Below are positions 32,348-41,432 of a stretch of DNA of 64,000 nucleotides, piece by piece. The first letter of the stretch is position 1. Each line of letters opens with the position of its first letter. Below the pieces are notes generated by a model. It made no database searches. It was not told where the DNA came from and saw only the letters and a list, made by a program, of their open reading frames with translations. The translations under genes and the position numbers were made by a program. The stretch comes from Mycobacterium sp. Root135 (lineage in GTDB: Bacteria > Actinomycetota > Actinomycetes > Mycobacteriales > Mycobacteriaceae). The stretch spans positions 808,034 to 872,033 of the forward strand of contig NZ_LMEZ01000001.1 of assembly GCF_001426545.1 (NCBI RefSeq), written 5' to 3'.

Positions 32348-33159
32348 GAAGTTCACTGGCCCTGACGATTTGCCGGGTGGCTCTGCTGTGGGCGGCGGGC
32401 ATCTCGGTGCTGTTTCCGATCGCGTGGATCGCGCTGGCCAGCTTCAAGAACCCGGAGCAGCTCAACGATCCGTTCCTGCTGTCCTTCACCCCCACCCTGG
32501 ACGCCTGGCGCAACGTGCTGGAGTCCGGCATCCTGTCCGCCGCGGGGCGCAGCGCCGTCGTCGCGCTCGTCACGGTGGGCATCAGCGTCGTGGTCGGCAG
32601 CATGGGTGCCTACGCCATCGCGCGGTTCCGCGCCGGTGGCACGGCAACGCGGTTCGGAATGCTTGCCGCCCAGGTGCTTCCGCCGGCGGTGCTGGTGTTC
32701 CCGTTCCTGACGATGGCCTACGCCCTGCGGCTCAACGACACCCTCGTCCCCGTGATCTTCGCGCACCTGAGTTTCGTTCTGCCGGTGGTGACGTGGTTCC
32801 TGATCGGGTTCTTCGAGGCGGTGCCCCGATCGTTGGAGGAGCAGGCCCAGGTGGACGGCTTCGGCCGCTTCCAGGCCTTCCGCCTCGTCGTTCTGCCGCA
32901 GGTCTTCCCTGGGATGGGCGCCGCGGCCATCTTCGGGTTCACCCTGTCGTGGAACGACCTCTTCTACGGTTTGATCCTGGCGCCTGGCAAGGCCGCCATC
33001 CTGCCGGTGGCCATCGCCGGCTTCAACACGTTCCGTGGTGTTCAGATCGGCTCCATGAGTGCCGCCATCCTGATCGCCGTCGTCCCCGTCGTCATCGCGA
33101 GCTTCTTCATCCAGCGCAAGCTGGTGCAGGGGATCAGCGGTGGCGCGGTGAAGTTCTAG
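32344..33159 (+). CDS. Sugar ABC transporter permease (MalG/UgpE type)
   Basis: A 271-residue permease with six hydrophobic segments. The EAA-like loop is EEQAQVDGFGRFQAFRLVVLPQ, and the C-terminal end FIQRKLVQGISGGAVKF is typical of MalG-type subunits. Start ATG 32344 overlaps the preceding permease stop. It forms the translocation pore with its partner. Confidence 0.94.
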   Translation: MRSSLALTICRVALLWAAGISVLFPIAWIALASFKNPEQLNDPFLLSFTPTLDAWRNVLESGILSAAGRSAVVALVTVGISVVVGSMGAYAIARFRAGGTATRFGMLAAQVLPPAVLVFPFLTMAYALRLNDTLVPVIFAHLSFVLPVVTWFLIGFFEAVPRSLEEQAQVDGFGRFQAFRLVVLPQVFPGMGAAAIFGFTLSWNDLFYGLILAPGKAAILPVAIAGFNTFRGVQIGSMSAAILIAVVPVVIASFFIQRKLVQGISGGAVKF

Positions 33160-33180
33160 AAGGTAGGTCGCCAAGCACTC

Positions 33181-34266
33181 ATGGCAGAAGTCCGATTCAC
33201 CCACCTCACCAAGTCCTACGGTTCGATACCCGTGGTCAGCGATCTGAACCTGGAGCTGCCCGACGGGTCGTTCACCGTTCTGGTCGGCCCGTCGGGCTGC
33301 GGCAAGTCCACGTCGCTGCGCATGCTGGCCGGCCTCGAGTCCGTGACCTCGGGCACCATCACCATCGGCGACCGCGACGTCACCCACCTTCAACCGCGCG
33401 ATCGCGACATCGCCATGGTGTTTCAGAACTACGCGCTCTACCCCCACCTCAGCGTGCGGGAGAACATCGCCTTCCCCCTGCGAGCCTCGAAGGTGCCACG
33501 CGCCGAAGCGCTCACCAGAGCCGACGCGGTGGCGGAGTCCCTGGGCCTGGGAAAGCTGATGGCGCGCAAGCCAAAGGACCTCAGCGGCGGTCAGCAGCAG
33601 CGGGTGGCGATCGGGCGGGCGATCATCCGGGAACCGTCGGTCTTCCTGTTCGACGAACCGCTGAGCAACCTCGACGCGAAACTTCGCGTCGAAACCCGCA
33701 CCGAACTGCTGCAGATTCAGCGTCGGCTCGGCATCACCTGCCTCTACGTCACTCACGACCAGGAGGAGGCGATGACGCTCTCGGACCGCATGGTGGTGAT
33801 GCGCGACGGGTGTGCCGCCCAGGTCGGTACCCCGCTGGAGGTGTACGACGCCCCGGTCGACACCTTCGTCGCCTCGTTCGTCGGCAGCCCCAAGATGAAC
33901 CTGCTCGACGGCGAGCTCGCCGACGGGAGCTTCACGCTGCCAAGTGGTTTCGCGTTCTCGGTCACGCAGAACGTCGCCGGCGGCACCGTCACGCTGGGGG
34001 TGCGTCCCGACGACCTGATCCCGACGGCAGCCGAAGACGGCGACGCCACGGTGACGTTGGTCGAACTCCTCGGCCCCCGGGCCATCGTGACGATCGACGC
34101 GAGGGGAACCGAGTTGACCAGCGTCGTCGAGACCGCCCGAATGTCGGGCATCACCGAGGGGGCCACGGTCACGCTGTCGGCCCGACCGGGCTCCGTCCAT
34201 GTCTTCGACGCACAGACCGGCCGACGCATCGTCGGCGACGACAACCACCGAGAGAGACGTCACTGA
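33181..34266 (+). CDS. Sugar ABC transporter ATP-binding protein (MsmX/UgpC/MalK type)
   Basis: A 361-residue ATPase. Walker A is GPSGCGKST (residues 36-44), the signature is LSGGQQQRVAIG, Walker B and D-loop are VFLFDEPLSNLDAKLR, and the switch histidine is in VTHDQEEA. A C-terminal OB-fold (TOBE) regulatory domain covers about 240-355. It energises the two permeases upstream. Its stop codon shares one base with the SDR start (TGATG). Confidence 0.95.
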   Translation: MAEVRFTHLTKSYGSIPVVSDLNLELPDGSFTVLVGPSGCGKSTSLRMLAGLESVTSGTITIGDRDVTHLQPRDRDIAMVFQNYALYPHLSVRENIAFPLRASKVPRAEALTRADAVAESLGLGKLMARKPKDLSGGQQQRVAIGRAIIREPSVFLFDEPLSNLDAKLRVETRTELLQIQRRLGITCLYVTHDQEEAMTLSDRMVVMRDGCAAQVGTPLEVYDAPVDTFVASFVGSPKMNLLDGELADGSFTLPSGFAFSVTQNVAGGTVTLGVRPDDLIPTAAEDGDATVTLVELLGPRAIVTIDARGTELTSVVETARMSGITEGATVTLSARPGSVHVFDAQTGRRIVGDDNHRERRH

Positions 34267-35039
34267 TGACCAAGACAGTCGTAGTCACCGGCGCAGGCAG
34301 CGGTATCGGGCGAGCCATCGCCTTCACCCTGGCCGAGCGGTCCTGGCGGGTCGTGGTGACCGACGTGAACGGCGAGTCGGCCAGTAGGGTCGCCGAGTCG
34401 TTGCCCGACGCCGAGGGCGTCCGACACGAGTCGGCGGTGCTGAACGTCAGCTCGCCGGAGGACGCGGCCGGGGTCGCCTTCGACGTGACCGATCGCCTGG
34501 GCCTCGACGCCTGGGTCAGCAACGCCGGCATCTCGTTCATGCACAGCTTTCTCGACGCACCCATCGCCAGGTACGACCAGACGATGGACGTCAACCTCAA
34601 GGGCGTGTTCGTCTGCGGTCAGGCCGCCGCACGGGCGATGGTGCGCAGCGGCACGGCGGGCGCCATCGTCAACACCGCGTCGATGGCGGGAAAGCAGGGC
34701 CGGGTGCCGTTCCTGTCCGACTACGTCGCATCGAAGTTTGGCGTGGTGGGACTCACCCAGGCGATGGCGTACGAACTCGGGGAATACGGAATCACCGTCA
34801 ACTGCGTCTGCCCCGGATACGTCGAAACACCAATGCAGTCAAGGGAATTGGAGTGGGAAGCCCAATTGCGCGGCACGTCGACCAACGGCGTCCGTGCCAT
34901 GATGATTGCCGACACCCCGCTGCGCCGACTCGAGCAACCCGAGGACGTTGCGAAGTCGGTCGCGTTCCTCCTCTCCCCCGACGCCCGGTTCATCACGGGT
35001 GAGGCGCTCGCCGTCAACGGCGGCGCCTACATGGACTAG
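34266..35039 (+). CDS. Short-chain dehydrogenase of the carbohydrate operon
   Basis: A 257-residue classical SDR. The cofactor loop is TGAGSGIGRAIA, the structural motif is SNAG, the catalytic Ser is in NTASMAGK, and Tyr/Lys are in DYVASKFG. The Asp in VVTDVNG after the second strand indicates NAD+ preference. In this operon it most likely oxidises a sugar or polyol before or after phosphorylation. It is coupled to the ATPase gene and followed by the BtpA/SgcQ gene. Confidence 0.9.
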   Translation: MTKTVVVTGAGSGIGRAIAFTLAERSWRVVVTDVNGESASRVAESLPDAEGVRHESAVLNVSSPEDAAGVAFDVTDRLGLDAWVSNAGISFMHSFLDAPIARYDQTMDVNLKGVFVCGQAAARAMVRSGTAGAIVNTASMAGKQGRVPFLSDYVASKFGVVGLTQAMAYELGEYGITVNCVCPGYVETPMQSRELEWEAQLRGTSTNGVRAMMIADTPLRRLEQPEDVAKSVAFLLSPDARFITGEALAVNGGAYMD

Positions 35040-35082
35040 CCGCAACAGCCCGCACGACAACTCGAATGAAAGAGGTACACCA

Positions 35083-35904
35083 GTGAGCACCACCTGGCTC
35101 GACGACGTCTTCGCCACGAAGAAGCCCGTCATCGCCATGCTTCATCTCGCCGCCCTGCCCGGCGATCCCGCATACGACAGCGCGGGTGGCATCGCCGCCG
35201 TCGTCCGACGGGCCCGCGAGGAACTCGACGAGCTGCAGGCCGGCGGCGTCGACGGCGTGATGGTGTCCAACGAGTTCAGCCTGCCGTACCTCACCAAGAC
35301 CGAACCCATCACCGCGATCTCGATGGCCAGGATCATCGGTGAGCTGCTACCGGCGTTCGAGGTGCCCTACGGAGTCAACGTGCTGTGGGACGGCCGGGCC
35401 TCGATCGACCTTGCCGTCGCGACTGGCGCGAAGTTCGTCCGCGAGATCTTCACCGGCGTCTATGCCAGCGACTTCGGCCTCTGGGACACCAACGTCGGCG
35501 AGGTCGCACGCCACCGCGCGCGCGTCGGCGGCGCCGACGTGAAGCTGTTCTTCAACATCGTTCCCGAGTCGGCGACCTATCTCGCCGCACGCGACCTTGC
35601 CGCCATCACGCGCACGACCGTGTTCGCGACGCTGCCCGATGCGATCTGCGTGTCCGGTGCGACCGCCGGTGCGCCGACCGACGCCGAGGCGCTGAAGGTG
35701 GTGAAGGCGGCCGCGGGCGCGGTACCGGTGTTCGTGAACACGGGCGTGCGCGCCGAGAACGTGGGCGACCAACTCGACATTGCCGACGGTGCAATCGTCG
35801 GCACCTACTTCAAGAAGGACGGCGTCTTCGAGAACCGGGCCGATCGGACGCGCGTCGAAGAGCTCATGAGTGAGGCAAAGAAGTTCCGGGAGCAGCTCGC
35901 CTAG
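35083..35904 (+). CDS. BtpA/SgcQ family TIM-barrel protein
   Basis: A 273-residue protein of the BtpA family (KPVIAMLHLAALPGDP at the start, GVDGVMVSNEFSLPY, GYGVNVLWDG-like segment PYGVNVLWDG, and VFVNTGVRAENVGDQL). BtpA was first linked to photosystem I in cyanobacteria, and SgcQ is part of a sugar-phosphotransferase cluster in E. coli. No enzymatic activity is settled. Its presence at the end of a sugar operon suggests an aldolase- or isomerase-like step, which is inference. GTG start with GAAAGAGG upstream. Its stop overlaps the convergent hxlR stop by four bases. Confidence 0.85.
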   Translation: MSTTWLDDVFATKKPVIAMLHLAALPGDPAYDSAGGIAAVVRRAREELDELQAGGVDGVMVSNEFSLPYLTKTEPITAISMARIIGELLPAFEVPYGVNVLWDGRASIDLAVATGAKFVREIFTGVYASDFGLWDTNVGEVARHRARVGGADVKLFFNIVPESATYLAARDLAAITRTTVFATLPDAICVSGATAGAPTDAEALKVVKAAAGAVPVFVNTGVRAENVGDQLDIADGAIVGTYFKKDGVFENRADRTRVEELMSEAKKFREQLA

Positions 35905-36368
35905 CGTCCCGCGACGCGCACCGCCAACTCCTTGGGCGGCACGTGGTGACCGTCGGCACAACGGATTTCGACGGTCGCCTCGGCGCCGCAGCCCTGGTGC
36001 GACAGCCGTAGCCGGGTGTCGTCGAAGTAACCTCGGCCCCATTCGAACATCGCCATCACGACGGGCATGAACGCCGTGCCCTGTGCGGTGAGGACGTATT
36101 CGTCTCGGCTGCGCTGGCCGGGTTCCTGATATGGCTGCTTGGCGAGCAGTCCGGCGTCGACGAGTTCGGAGAGACGTGCGGACGTGGCCGCCTTGGTGAT
36201 GCCGACGCGGCGGGCGAAGTCGTCGAAGCGGGTGGTGCCGTAGAAGGCCTCACGCATGATGAGCATCGCCGACTTGGTGCCCACCAGGCCCATCGTCTTC
36301 TCGACTGGGCAGCGCCCCACCGGCGACCACGTGTCGCGGTCGGCGAGCCGGCCTTGCAGGACTGTCAT
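35901..36368 (-). CDS. HxlR family winged-helix regulator
   Basis: About 155 residues. HxlR fold: CPVEKTMGLVGTKSAMLIMREAF, then YGTTRFDDFARRVGITKAATSARLSELV (recognition helix AATSARLSELV) and the wing DEYVLTAQGTAFMPVV. HxlR proteins respond to aldehydes, thiols or redox stress. The start at ATG 36368 is preferred because AAGGAG lies eight bases upstream. The in-frame GTG at 36377 would sit directly on that site. It is divergent from the thiolase gene, with an inverted repeat in the gap. Confidence 0.9.
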   Translation of the reverse strand: MTVLQGRLADRDTWSPVGRCPVEKTMGLVGTKSAMLIMREAFYGTTRFDDFARRVGITKAATSARLSELVDAGLLAKQPYQEPGQRSRDEYVLTAQGTAFMPVVMAMFEWGRGYFDDTRLRLSHQGCGAEATVEIRCADGHHVPPKELAVRVAGR

Positions 36369-36398
36369 GGACGTCACTCCTTAGCTGGGTTGTTTGAA

Positions 36399-36427
36399 CT
36401 ATACCGAGGTGTTAAATCTAAGTATAG
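36399..36427. promoter_or_regulatory. Inverted repeat between hxlR-type regulator and thiolase
   Basis: CTATAC (36399-36404) and GTATAG (36422-36427) are separated by 17 bases in an AT-rich gap. The arms overlap -10-like hexamers on both strands (TATAGT toward the regulator and TATAGA toward the thiolase), so a bound dimer could repress both genes. Confidence 0.5.
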
Positions 36428-36464
36428 ATAGTAGTACTCAGCGACGAGTCTCGAGGAGAACACC

Positions 36465-37649
36465 ATGTCTGACTATTCGGATCGCGACGCCGTCATCGTC
36501 GGCGCCGTCCGCACCCCCGTCGGCAAGGGCAAGGCCAACGGCGCGCTACACGGCGTGCTTCCCGTGGACCTGCTCGCCCACAGCCTGCGCGAAATCGTCG
36601 AACGCACCGGCGTCGACCCCGCCCAGGTGGACGACGTCATCGCGGGCGCCGTCACCCAGGTCGGCGACCAGTCCATGAACATCGCCCGCAACGCCCTCCT
36701 CGGGGCCGGCTTCCCCGAGAGCGTGCCCGGCACCACGGTCGACCGTCAGTGCGGAAGTAGCCAGCAGGCAATCAGTTTCGCGGCGCAAGGCGTCATCGCC
36801 GGGGCCTACGACGTCGTGATCGCCGGCGGCGTCGAATCGATGTCGCGGGTGGTCATGGGCAGCTCGATCCTCCCCGGCAGTGACCCCTTCGGCGCAGGGA
36901 TGGCCGAGCGGTATCCGGAAGGCCTGGTGCCCCAGGGCATCAGCGCCGAACTGATCGCCGCCAAGTGGGGACTCTCCCGCACCGAGCTCGACGAATTCTC
37001 CGCGAGCAGCCACGAGAAGGCCGCCCGCGCCACCAAGGACGGACTCTTCGACAAGGAGCTGGCGCCGATTGCCGGCCTGTCCACCGACGAGATCATCCGG
37101 CCCGGCACCACGGTCGACACCCTGGCCGGCCTGCGACCCGTTTTCTTCAACGAGGCGTACTCGCAGCGGTTCCCACAGATCAACTGGGAGATCACGCCGG
37201 GCAACTCGTCGCCGCTGTCCGACGGCAGTGCCGCGGTGATGATCACCAGCGGGGCCGCCGCCCGCAGGCTCGGCCTACGCCCGCTGGCGCGGATCCACAC
37301 CACGACGGTCGTCGGCTCCGACCCGCTGTACATGCTGACCGGCGTCATTCCGGCGACCGAGAAGGTGCTCGCCCGCGCCGGGTTGACACTGGCCGACATC
37401 GACCTGTTCGAAGTCAACGAGGCCTTCGCACCGGTCGTGCTGGCCTGGGCTCGCGACACTGGAGCCGATCTGGCCAAGACCAACGTCAACGGCGGTGCGA
37501 TCGCCATCGGCCACCCGCTCGGCGCCAGCGGCGCCCGCATCATGACCACCATGGTCAACGCACTCGAACAGCGTGGCGGGCGGTACGCCCTGCAGACGAT
37601 GTGCGAGGGCGGCGGCATGGCGAATGCCACCATCATCGAACGCCTCTGA
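36465..37649 (+). CDS. Thiolase family protein (acetyl-CoA C-acyltransferase)
   Basis: A 394-residue thiolase with all catalytic residues: nucleophilic Cys96 (DRQCGSSQQA), His in EVNEAFAPV, His in GHPLGASGAR and the second Cys in TMCEGGGM. It catalyses thiolytic cleavage or Claisen condensation of acyl-CoAs. Chain-length preference cannot be told. GAGGAG lies just upstream of the ATG. It is not next to other beta-oxidation genes, but it shares a control region with the HxlR regulator. Confidence 0.93.
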   Translation: MSDYSDRDAVIVGAVRTPVGKGKANGALHGVLPVDLLAHSLREIVERTGVDPAQVDDVIAGAVTQVGDQSMNIARNALLGAGFPESVPGTTVDRQCGSSQQAISFAAQGVIAGAYDVVIAGGVESMSRVVMGSSILPGSDPFGAGMAERYPEGLVPQGISAELIAAKWGLSRTELDEFSASSHEKAARATKDGLFDKELAPIAGLSTDEIIRPGTTVDTLAGLRPVFFNEAYSQRFPQINWEITPGNSSPLSDGSAAVMITSGAAARRLGLRPLARIHTTTVVGSDPLYMLTGVIPATEKVLARAGLTLADIDLFEVNEAFAPVVLAWARDTGADLAKTNVNGGAIAIGHPLGASGARIMTTMVNALEQRGGRYALQTMCEGGGMANATIIERL

Positions 37650-37676
37650 TCGCTGACGCATTCGTGACGTCGGTCG

Positions 37677-37700
37677 CCCCGTGGTTTTGTGGCCACGGGG
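37677..37700 (+). terminator. Hairpin after the thiolase gene
   Basis: CCCCGTGG (37677-37684) and CCACGGGG (37693-37700) form a perfect 8-bp stem with loop TTTTGTGG. There is no downstream T run. The hairpin ends just before the ribosome-binding site of the following lipoprotein gene, so it could also affect its translation. Confidence 0.45.
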
Positions 37701-37719
37701 TCAGGGAAAACCCGCCGCT

Positions 37720-38139
37720 GTGAACAACTCTCAACGCGCGGGCCGCCTCGGCCTATTCGTCCTGTCCTCCGCCGCCACGATTGCGCTGCTGTCGGGCTGT
37801 GGCAGCGACGACAAGACCACCGAGACCAGCGTCTCGGCCACCACCCCTGCCAGCAGCACTCCGGCCAGCACCTCACCGCCGTCCGTCGGCGCCAGCACGT
37901 CGGTCTCACCGGCACCCACGACGACGAGCGGCGCTTCGGGTGGTGCCGGCGCTGGTGGGGCGCCGGCCAGTACGGCACCGACGACGGCCCCCGAAAGTGG
38001 CGGCCCGAGTCAGACGGTCAGCGGCGGCAACTCCGCCACGGAGACCACCGTGCGCACGCCGAGCCCGCCGACCGGCGACTCGATGCCGGGCGACAACGCA
38101 GGACCGCAAGGAAACCCGGGCAGCCCAGGCCGCAACTGA
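37720..38139 (+). CDS. Ser/Thr/Pro/Gly-rich putative lipoprotein
   Basis: About 139 residues. The signal peptide (RAGRLGLFVLSSAATIALLSGC) carries lipobox LSGC with a lipidated Cys near residue 28. The rest is low-complexity Ser, Thr, Pro, Gly and Ala with no predicted fold, a composition typical of mycobacterial exported, possibly O-mannosylated, cell-envelope proteins. GTG 37720 is favoured because CAGGGAAAA lies about ten bases upstream. No homologous function is recognised. Confidence 0.72.
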   Translation: MNNSQRAGRLGLFVLSSAATIALLSGCGSDDKTTETSVSATTPASSTPASTSPPSVGASTSVSPAPTTTSGASGGAGAGGAPASTAPTTAPESGGPSQTVSGGNSATETTVRTPSPPTGDSMPGDNAGPQGNPGSPGRN

Positions 38140-38154
38140 GCGACACCGCACCGT

Positions 38155-38199
38155 CTTCGGCGCGCACATCCGCGATCACCGCGGGTGGGCGCGCCGAAG
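38155..38199. terminator. Nested hairpin between convergent genes
   Basis: An outer perfect 11-bp stem CTTCGGCGCGC / GCGCGCCGAAG (38155-38165 and 38189-38199) encloses an inner stem CCGCG / CGCGG (38170-38174 and 38180-38184). It sits between the lipoprotein gene and the convergent deazaflavin reductase gene and probably terminates both. No T tract. Confidence 0.65.
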
Positions 38200-38204
38200 T
38201 CGCG

Positions 38205-38657
38205 TCAGGCGCGCGTGATTTCGAACAGCGGAATCTCGCGGGTGGTTTTCGTCTGGTACTCGGCAAAGACCGGCGCCACCGCGGTGATCTTGGGATACGT
38301 GGCGTCCCGTTCGTCGCCGGGCAACTCCCGCACGACCACGTCGTAGGCCTCGGTGCCGACCTCGACGTGCGCACGCGACTTGGCCCGCAGGTTGTGCACC
38401 CACGCCGGGTCCTTCGGGGCCCCCGCGTAGGACCCCACGATCAACATCTTCCCGTCGACCGTCAGGTACGCCAGCGGGGACAGCCGCGGCTGACCCGACT
38501 TTGCGCCCGTGGTGTGCAGCAGCAGCAGGTCGCCGCCCTCGAAGGGGCCGCCCACCTTGCCGCCGTTGGCCCGAAACTCCGCCACCACGCCGCGGTTGAA
38601 GTCGTCGAGGGCAGCCGTGTCGTTGACGAGCTTGTTCTTGTCGAAGTCCTCTGTCAT
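38205..38657 (-). CDS. Nitroreductase-family deazaflavin (F420)-dependent oxidoreductase
   Basis: A 150-residue split-barrel protein of the Ddn/FDOR-A class ([44 protein letters not shown]). Members use reduced F420 to reduce quinones, aflatoxin-like lactones or nitroimidazoles. The family is numerous in mycobacteria and individual substrates are mostly unknown. Its start overlaps the aspS stop by four bases (ATGA), so it may be co-translated with aspS. Confidence 0.88.
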   Translation of the reverse strand: MTEDFDKNKLVNDTAALDDFNRGVVAEFRANGGKVGGPFEGGDLLLLHTTGAKSGQPRLSPLAYLTVDGKMLIVGSYAGAPKDPAWVHNLRAKSRAHVEVGTEAYDVVVRELPGDERDATYPKITAVAPVFAEYQTKTTREIPLFEITRA

Positions 38658-40429
38658 TCCACTTCAGACTTCTTCGGCTTGGCGTCTATTCCCGATTCCT
38701 TGCGCTGTTGCGCGGTGATCGGCGCGGGTGCGTCGGTCAGCGGGTCGACGCCGCCGCCGGACTTCGGGAACGCGATGACCTCGCGGATCGAGTCGGTGCC
38801 CGCGAGCAGGGCTGTGATGCGATCCCAACCGAAGGCGATGCCGCCGTGCGGCGGCGCGCCAAAGGTGAAGGCGTCCAAGAGAAATCCGAACTTGTCCTGC
38901 GCCTCGGCGTGGTCGATGCCCATCATCGCGAACACCCGTTCCTGGACGTCGCGACGATGGATGCGGATCGATCCGCCGCCGATCTCGTTGCCGTTGCAGA
39001 CGATGTCGTAGGCATTCGCCAGTGCGCTGCCCGGATCGGTGTCGAAGGTCGACTCCGACTCGGGCTTGGGCGAGGTGAACGCGTGGTGCACCGCGGTCCA
39101 GGCGCCCGATCCGACGGCGACGTCACCGGACGCGGTGGCGTCGTCGGCGGCTTCGAACAAGGGCCAGTCGACGACCCAGGTGAACGCCCACGCGGCGGGA
39201 TCGATCATGTCCAGCCGCTTGGCGACCTCGATGCGCGTCGCGCCAAGCAACGCGCGGGCCGCCTTGACCGGGCCGGCCGCGAAGAAGATGCAGTCCCCCG
39301 GCTTGGCGCCGACATGGGCGGCCAGGCCGTCGCGCTCGGCGTCGGTCAGGTTCTTGGCGACCGGACCGCCGAGCGTGCCGTCCTCGGCGAGCAGGACGTA
39401 CGCCAGGCCCTTGTGGCCGCGCTGCTTGGCGAACTCCTGCCATCCGTCGAGGGTGCGACGCGGCTGGGACGCACCGCCCGGCATGACGACGGCACCGACG
39501 TGGGGCGCCTGAAAGACCCGAAAGGTGGTGTCGGAGAAGTACTCCGTGCAGTCGACGAGCTCGAGACCGAACCTGAGATCGGGCTTGTCGGACCCAAACC
39601 GGCGCATCGCGTCGGCGTAGGTGATGCGCGGAATCGGCGTCGGCAGGTCGTAGCCGACGAGCGCCCAGAGTGCCTTGAGCACCTCTTCGGACACTGCCAT
39701 CACGTCGTCGGGGTCGACGAAGCTCATCTCGACGTCGAGCTGGGTGAACTCGGGCTGCCGGTCGGCGCGGAAGTCCTCGTCGCGGTAACAACGCGCGATT
39801 TGGTAGTAGCGCTCCATGCCCGCCACCATCAGCAACTGCTTGAACAGCTGCGGGCTCTGCGGCAACGCGTAGAACGAGCCCGGCTGGAGCCGCGCAGGCA
39901 CCAGGAAGTCGCGGGCGCCCTCGGGAGTCGACCTGGTCAGCGTCGGCGTCTCGATCTCGACGAAGTCGTGGCCGGCGAGCACCGCACGCGCGGCGGCGTT
40001 GACCTTGGAGCGCAAGCGAAGTGCGCGGCCCGGTCCCTCGCGGCGCAGGTCGAGGTAGCGGTACTTGAGCCGGGCTTCCTCCCCGGGGGTCTCGTCGAGC
40101 TGGAACGGAAGCGGCGCGCACTCACTGAGCACGGTCAGCGCCGTGGCGTTGACCTCGATGTCGCCGGTGGCTATGTCTGCGTTGGCGTTGCCCTCGGGCC
40201 TGGCCTCGACGACGCCTTCGACCAGGACGCAGAACTCGGACCGCAGCCGGTGGGCCTGCTCGAGGACGCCCGCATCGCGGAACACGACCTGGGCGACGCC
40301 CGAATCGTCTCGCAGATCGATGAAGATGACTCCCCCGTGATCACGCCGACGTGCGACCCATCCGGCCAAAGTGACCTTCTGGCCGGTATCGGAGGACCGC
40401 AACGAACCGGCGGCATGACTGCGCAACAC
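38654..40429 (-). CDS. aspS: Aspartyl-tRNA synthetase (bacterial type)
   Basis: A 591-residue class IIb synthetase: N-terminal OB anticodon-binding domain ([23 protein letters not shown]), catalytic domain, and the bacterial GAD insertion (about 290-420). Class II motifs are visible: [20 protein letters not shown] (motif 2) and [16 protein letters not shown] (motif 3). Mycobacterial AspRS is reported as non-discriminating, also charging tRNA-Asn for later amidation. GTG 40429 is chosen because GGAG lies five bases upstream and the family begins VLRSHAAG. Confidence 0.97.
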   Translation of the reverse strand: MLRSHAAGSLRSSDTGQKVTLAGWVARRRDHGGVIFIDLRDDSGVAQVVFRDAGVLEQAHRLRSEFCVLVEGVVEARPEGNANADIATGDIEVNATALTVLSECAPLPFQLDETPGEEARLKYRYLDLRREGPGRALRLRSKVNAAARAVLAGHDFVEIETPTLTRSTPEGARDFLVPARLQPGSFYALPQSPQLFKQLLMVAGMERYYQIARCYRDEDFRADRQPEFTQLDVEMSFVDPDDVMAVSEEVLKALWALVGYDLPTPIPRITYADAMRRFGSDKPDLRFGLELVDCTEYFSDTTFRVFQAPHVGAVVMPGGASQPRRTLDGWQEFAKQRGHKGLAYVLLAEDGTLGGPVAKNLTDAERDGLAAHVGAKPGDCIFFAAGPVKAARALLGATRIEVAKRLDMIDPAAWAFTWVVDWPLFEAADDATASGDVAVGSGAWTAVHHAFTSPKPESESTFDTDPGSALANAYDIVCNGNEIGGGSIRIHRRDVQERVFAMMGIDHAEAQDKFGFLLDAFTFGAPPHGGIAFGWDRITALLAGTDSIREVIAFPKSGGGVDPLTDAPAPITAQQRKESGIDAKPKKSEVE

Positions 40430-40482
40430 GAAAACTCCCTGGGAATTGCCTGACGAGAGGACTGCCACAGTGTAGTGGTGGC

Positions 40483-40488
40483 TAGCCT
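40483..40488 (+). promoter_or_regulatory. -10 element for leaderless PanE-like gene
   Basis: TAGCCT (TANNNT) ends eight bases before the ATG at 40496, which predicts transcription starting at or next to the start codon. There is no Shine-Dalgarno sequence, in line with a leaderless message. Confidence 0.5.
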
Positions 40489-40495
40489 GGCGGAA

Positions 40496-41395
40496 ATGAG
40501 CCCTTCCATTGCAGTCGTGGGTCCAGGCGCCATCGGCTCGACTGTCGCGGCGTTGTTGCACGCCGCCGGTCACCGCGTCGTGGTGTGCGGTCGCACTGAG
40601 CGGGCGTCGGTCGAGGTCAGACCCGACGCCGGCATCCTCGGCGGCGAGCCCGTCGTCATCCCCGACCCGGTGCGCACCGATCCCGCGTCGGTCGACGGGC
40701 CGTTCGACGTGGTGATCCTCGCCGTCAAGGACACCCAGAACGAGGCTGCGGCGGTCTGGCTCGAACGGTTGTGCGGCGTCGACACGATCGTGTGCGTGAT
40801 GCAGAACGGCGTCGAGCAGGTGGAGCGCGTCGGCCGCCACTGCCCGGCGGGCACCGTCGTGCCCTGTGCGGTGTGGTTCTCGGCGCAGTCCCAGCCGGAC
40901 GGGTGGATCCGACTTCGCACCCCGGTGCGGGTGGTGCTTCCCGACGACGAGGCGGCCCGCGCGCTGGCCGAGGTGTTGCGAGGGCCGTCGCTGACGGTGG
41001 AGTGCAGCCCGTCGTTCCTGGACGACGCCTGGCGCAAGCTGCTGACCAACGCCGTGGCCGGGCTGATGGTCCTGACGGGTCGTCGCTCGGGGATGTTCCG
41101 CCGCGACGACGTCGCCGCCCTGGGCCGCGCCTACCTCGCCGAGTGCCTGGCCGTGGCGCGGGCGGAAGGCGCCCGACTCGACGACGAGGTGATCGAGGAG
41201 ACCGTGGGCCTGTTCGCCGGCTTGCCCGAGGATCTGACGACCTCGATCCTGACCGACCGCGAACAGGGCAGGCCGCTGGAGTGGGACGTGCGCAACGGCG
41301 TCGTCGCCCGCAAGGGCGCTCTGCACGGGGTGGCCACACCCATCAGCGACCTGGTGGTCCCGCTGCTCGCCGCCGCGAGCGACGGACCCGGGTGA
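40496..41395 (+). CDS. Ketopantoate reductase-like (ApbA/PanE family) oxidoreductase
   Basis: A 299-residue protein. The NADP-binding loop is [15 protein letters not shown], with [14 protein letters not shown] and MQNGVEQV. The C-terminal helical domain has the active-site Lys in [17 protein letters not shown]. The fold reduces 2-keto acids such as ketopantoate. Whether this copy serves pantothenate synthesis or another 2-hydroxyacid is not decided by sequence. It is divergent from aspS, as in M. tuberculosis (Rv2572c/Rv2573). Confidence 0.85.
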   Translation: MSPSIAVVGPGAIGSTVAALLHAAGHRVVVCGRTERASVEVRPDAGILGGEPVVIPDPVRTDPASVDGPFDVVILAVKDTQNEAAAVWLERLCGVDTIVCVMQNGVEQVERVGRHCPAGTVVPCAVWFSAQSQPDGWIRLRTPVRVVLPDDEAARALAEVLRGPSLTVECSPSFLDDAWRKLLTNAVAGLMVLTGRRSGMFRRDDVAALGRAYLAECLAVARAEGARLDDEVIEETVGLFAGLPEDLTTSILTDREQGRPLEWDVRNGVVARKGALHGVATPISDLVVPLLAAASDGPG

Positions 41396-41401
41396 CCCAC
41401 C

Positions 41402-41432
41402 GGGTAGACACCTCGCCCTAGAGTGTCTACCC
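41402..41432. promoter_or_regulatory. Perfect 10-bp inverted repeat over the SRPBCC gene promoter
   Basis: GGGTAGACAC (41402-41411) and GTGTCTACCC (41423-41432) flank an 11-base spacer. A -10-like TAGAGT (41419-41424) lies inside it and the ATG follows at 41433. It could be an operator masking a leaderless start, or a terminator for the preceding gene. Confidence 0.5.
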
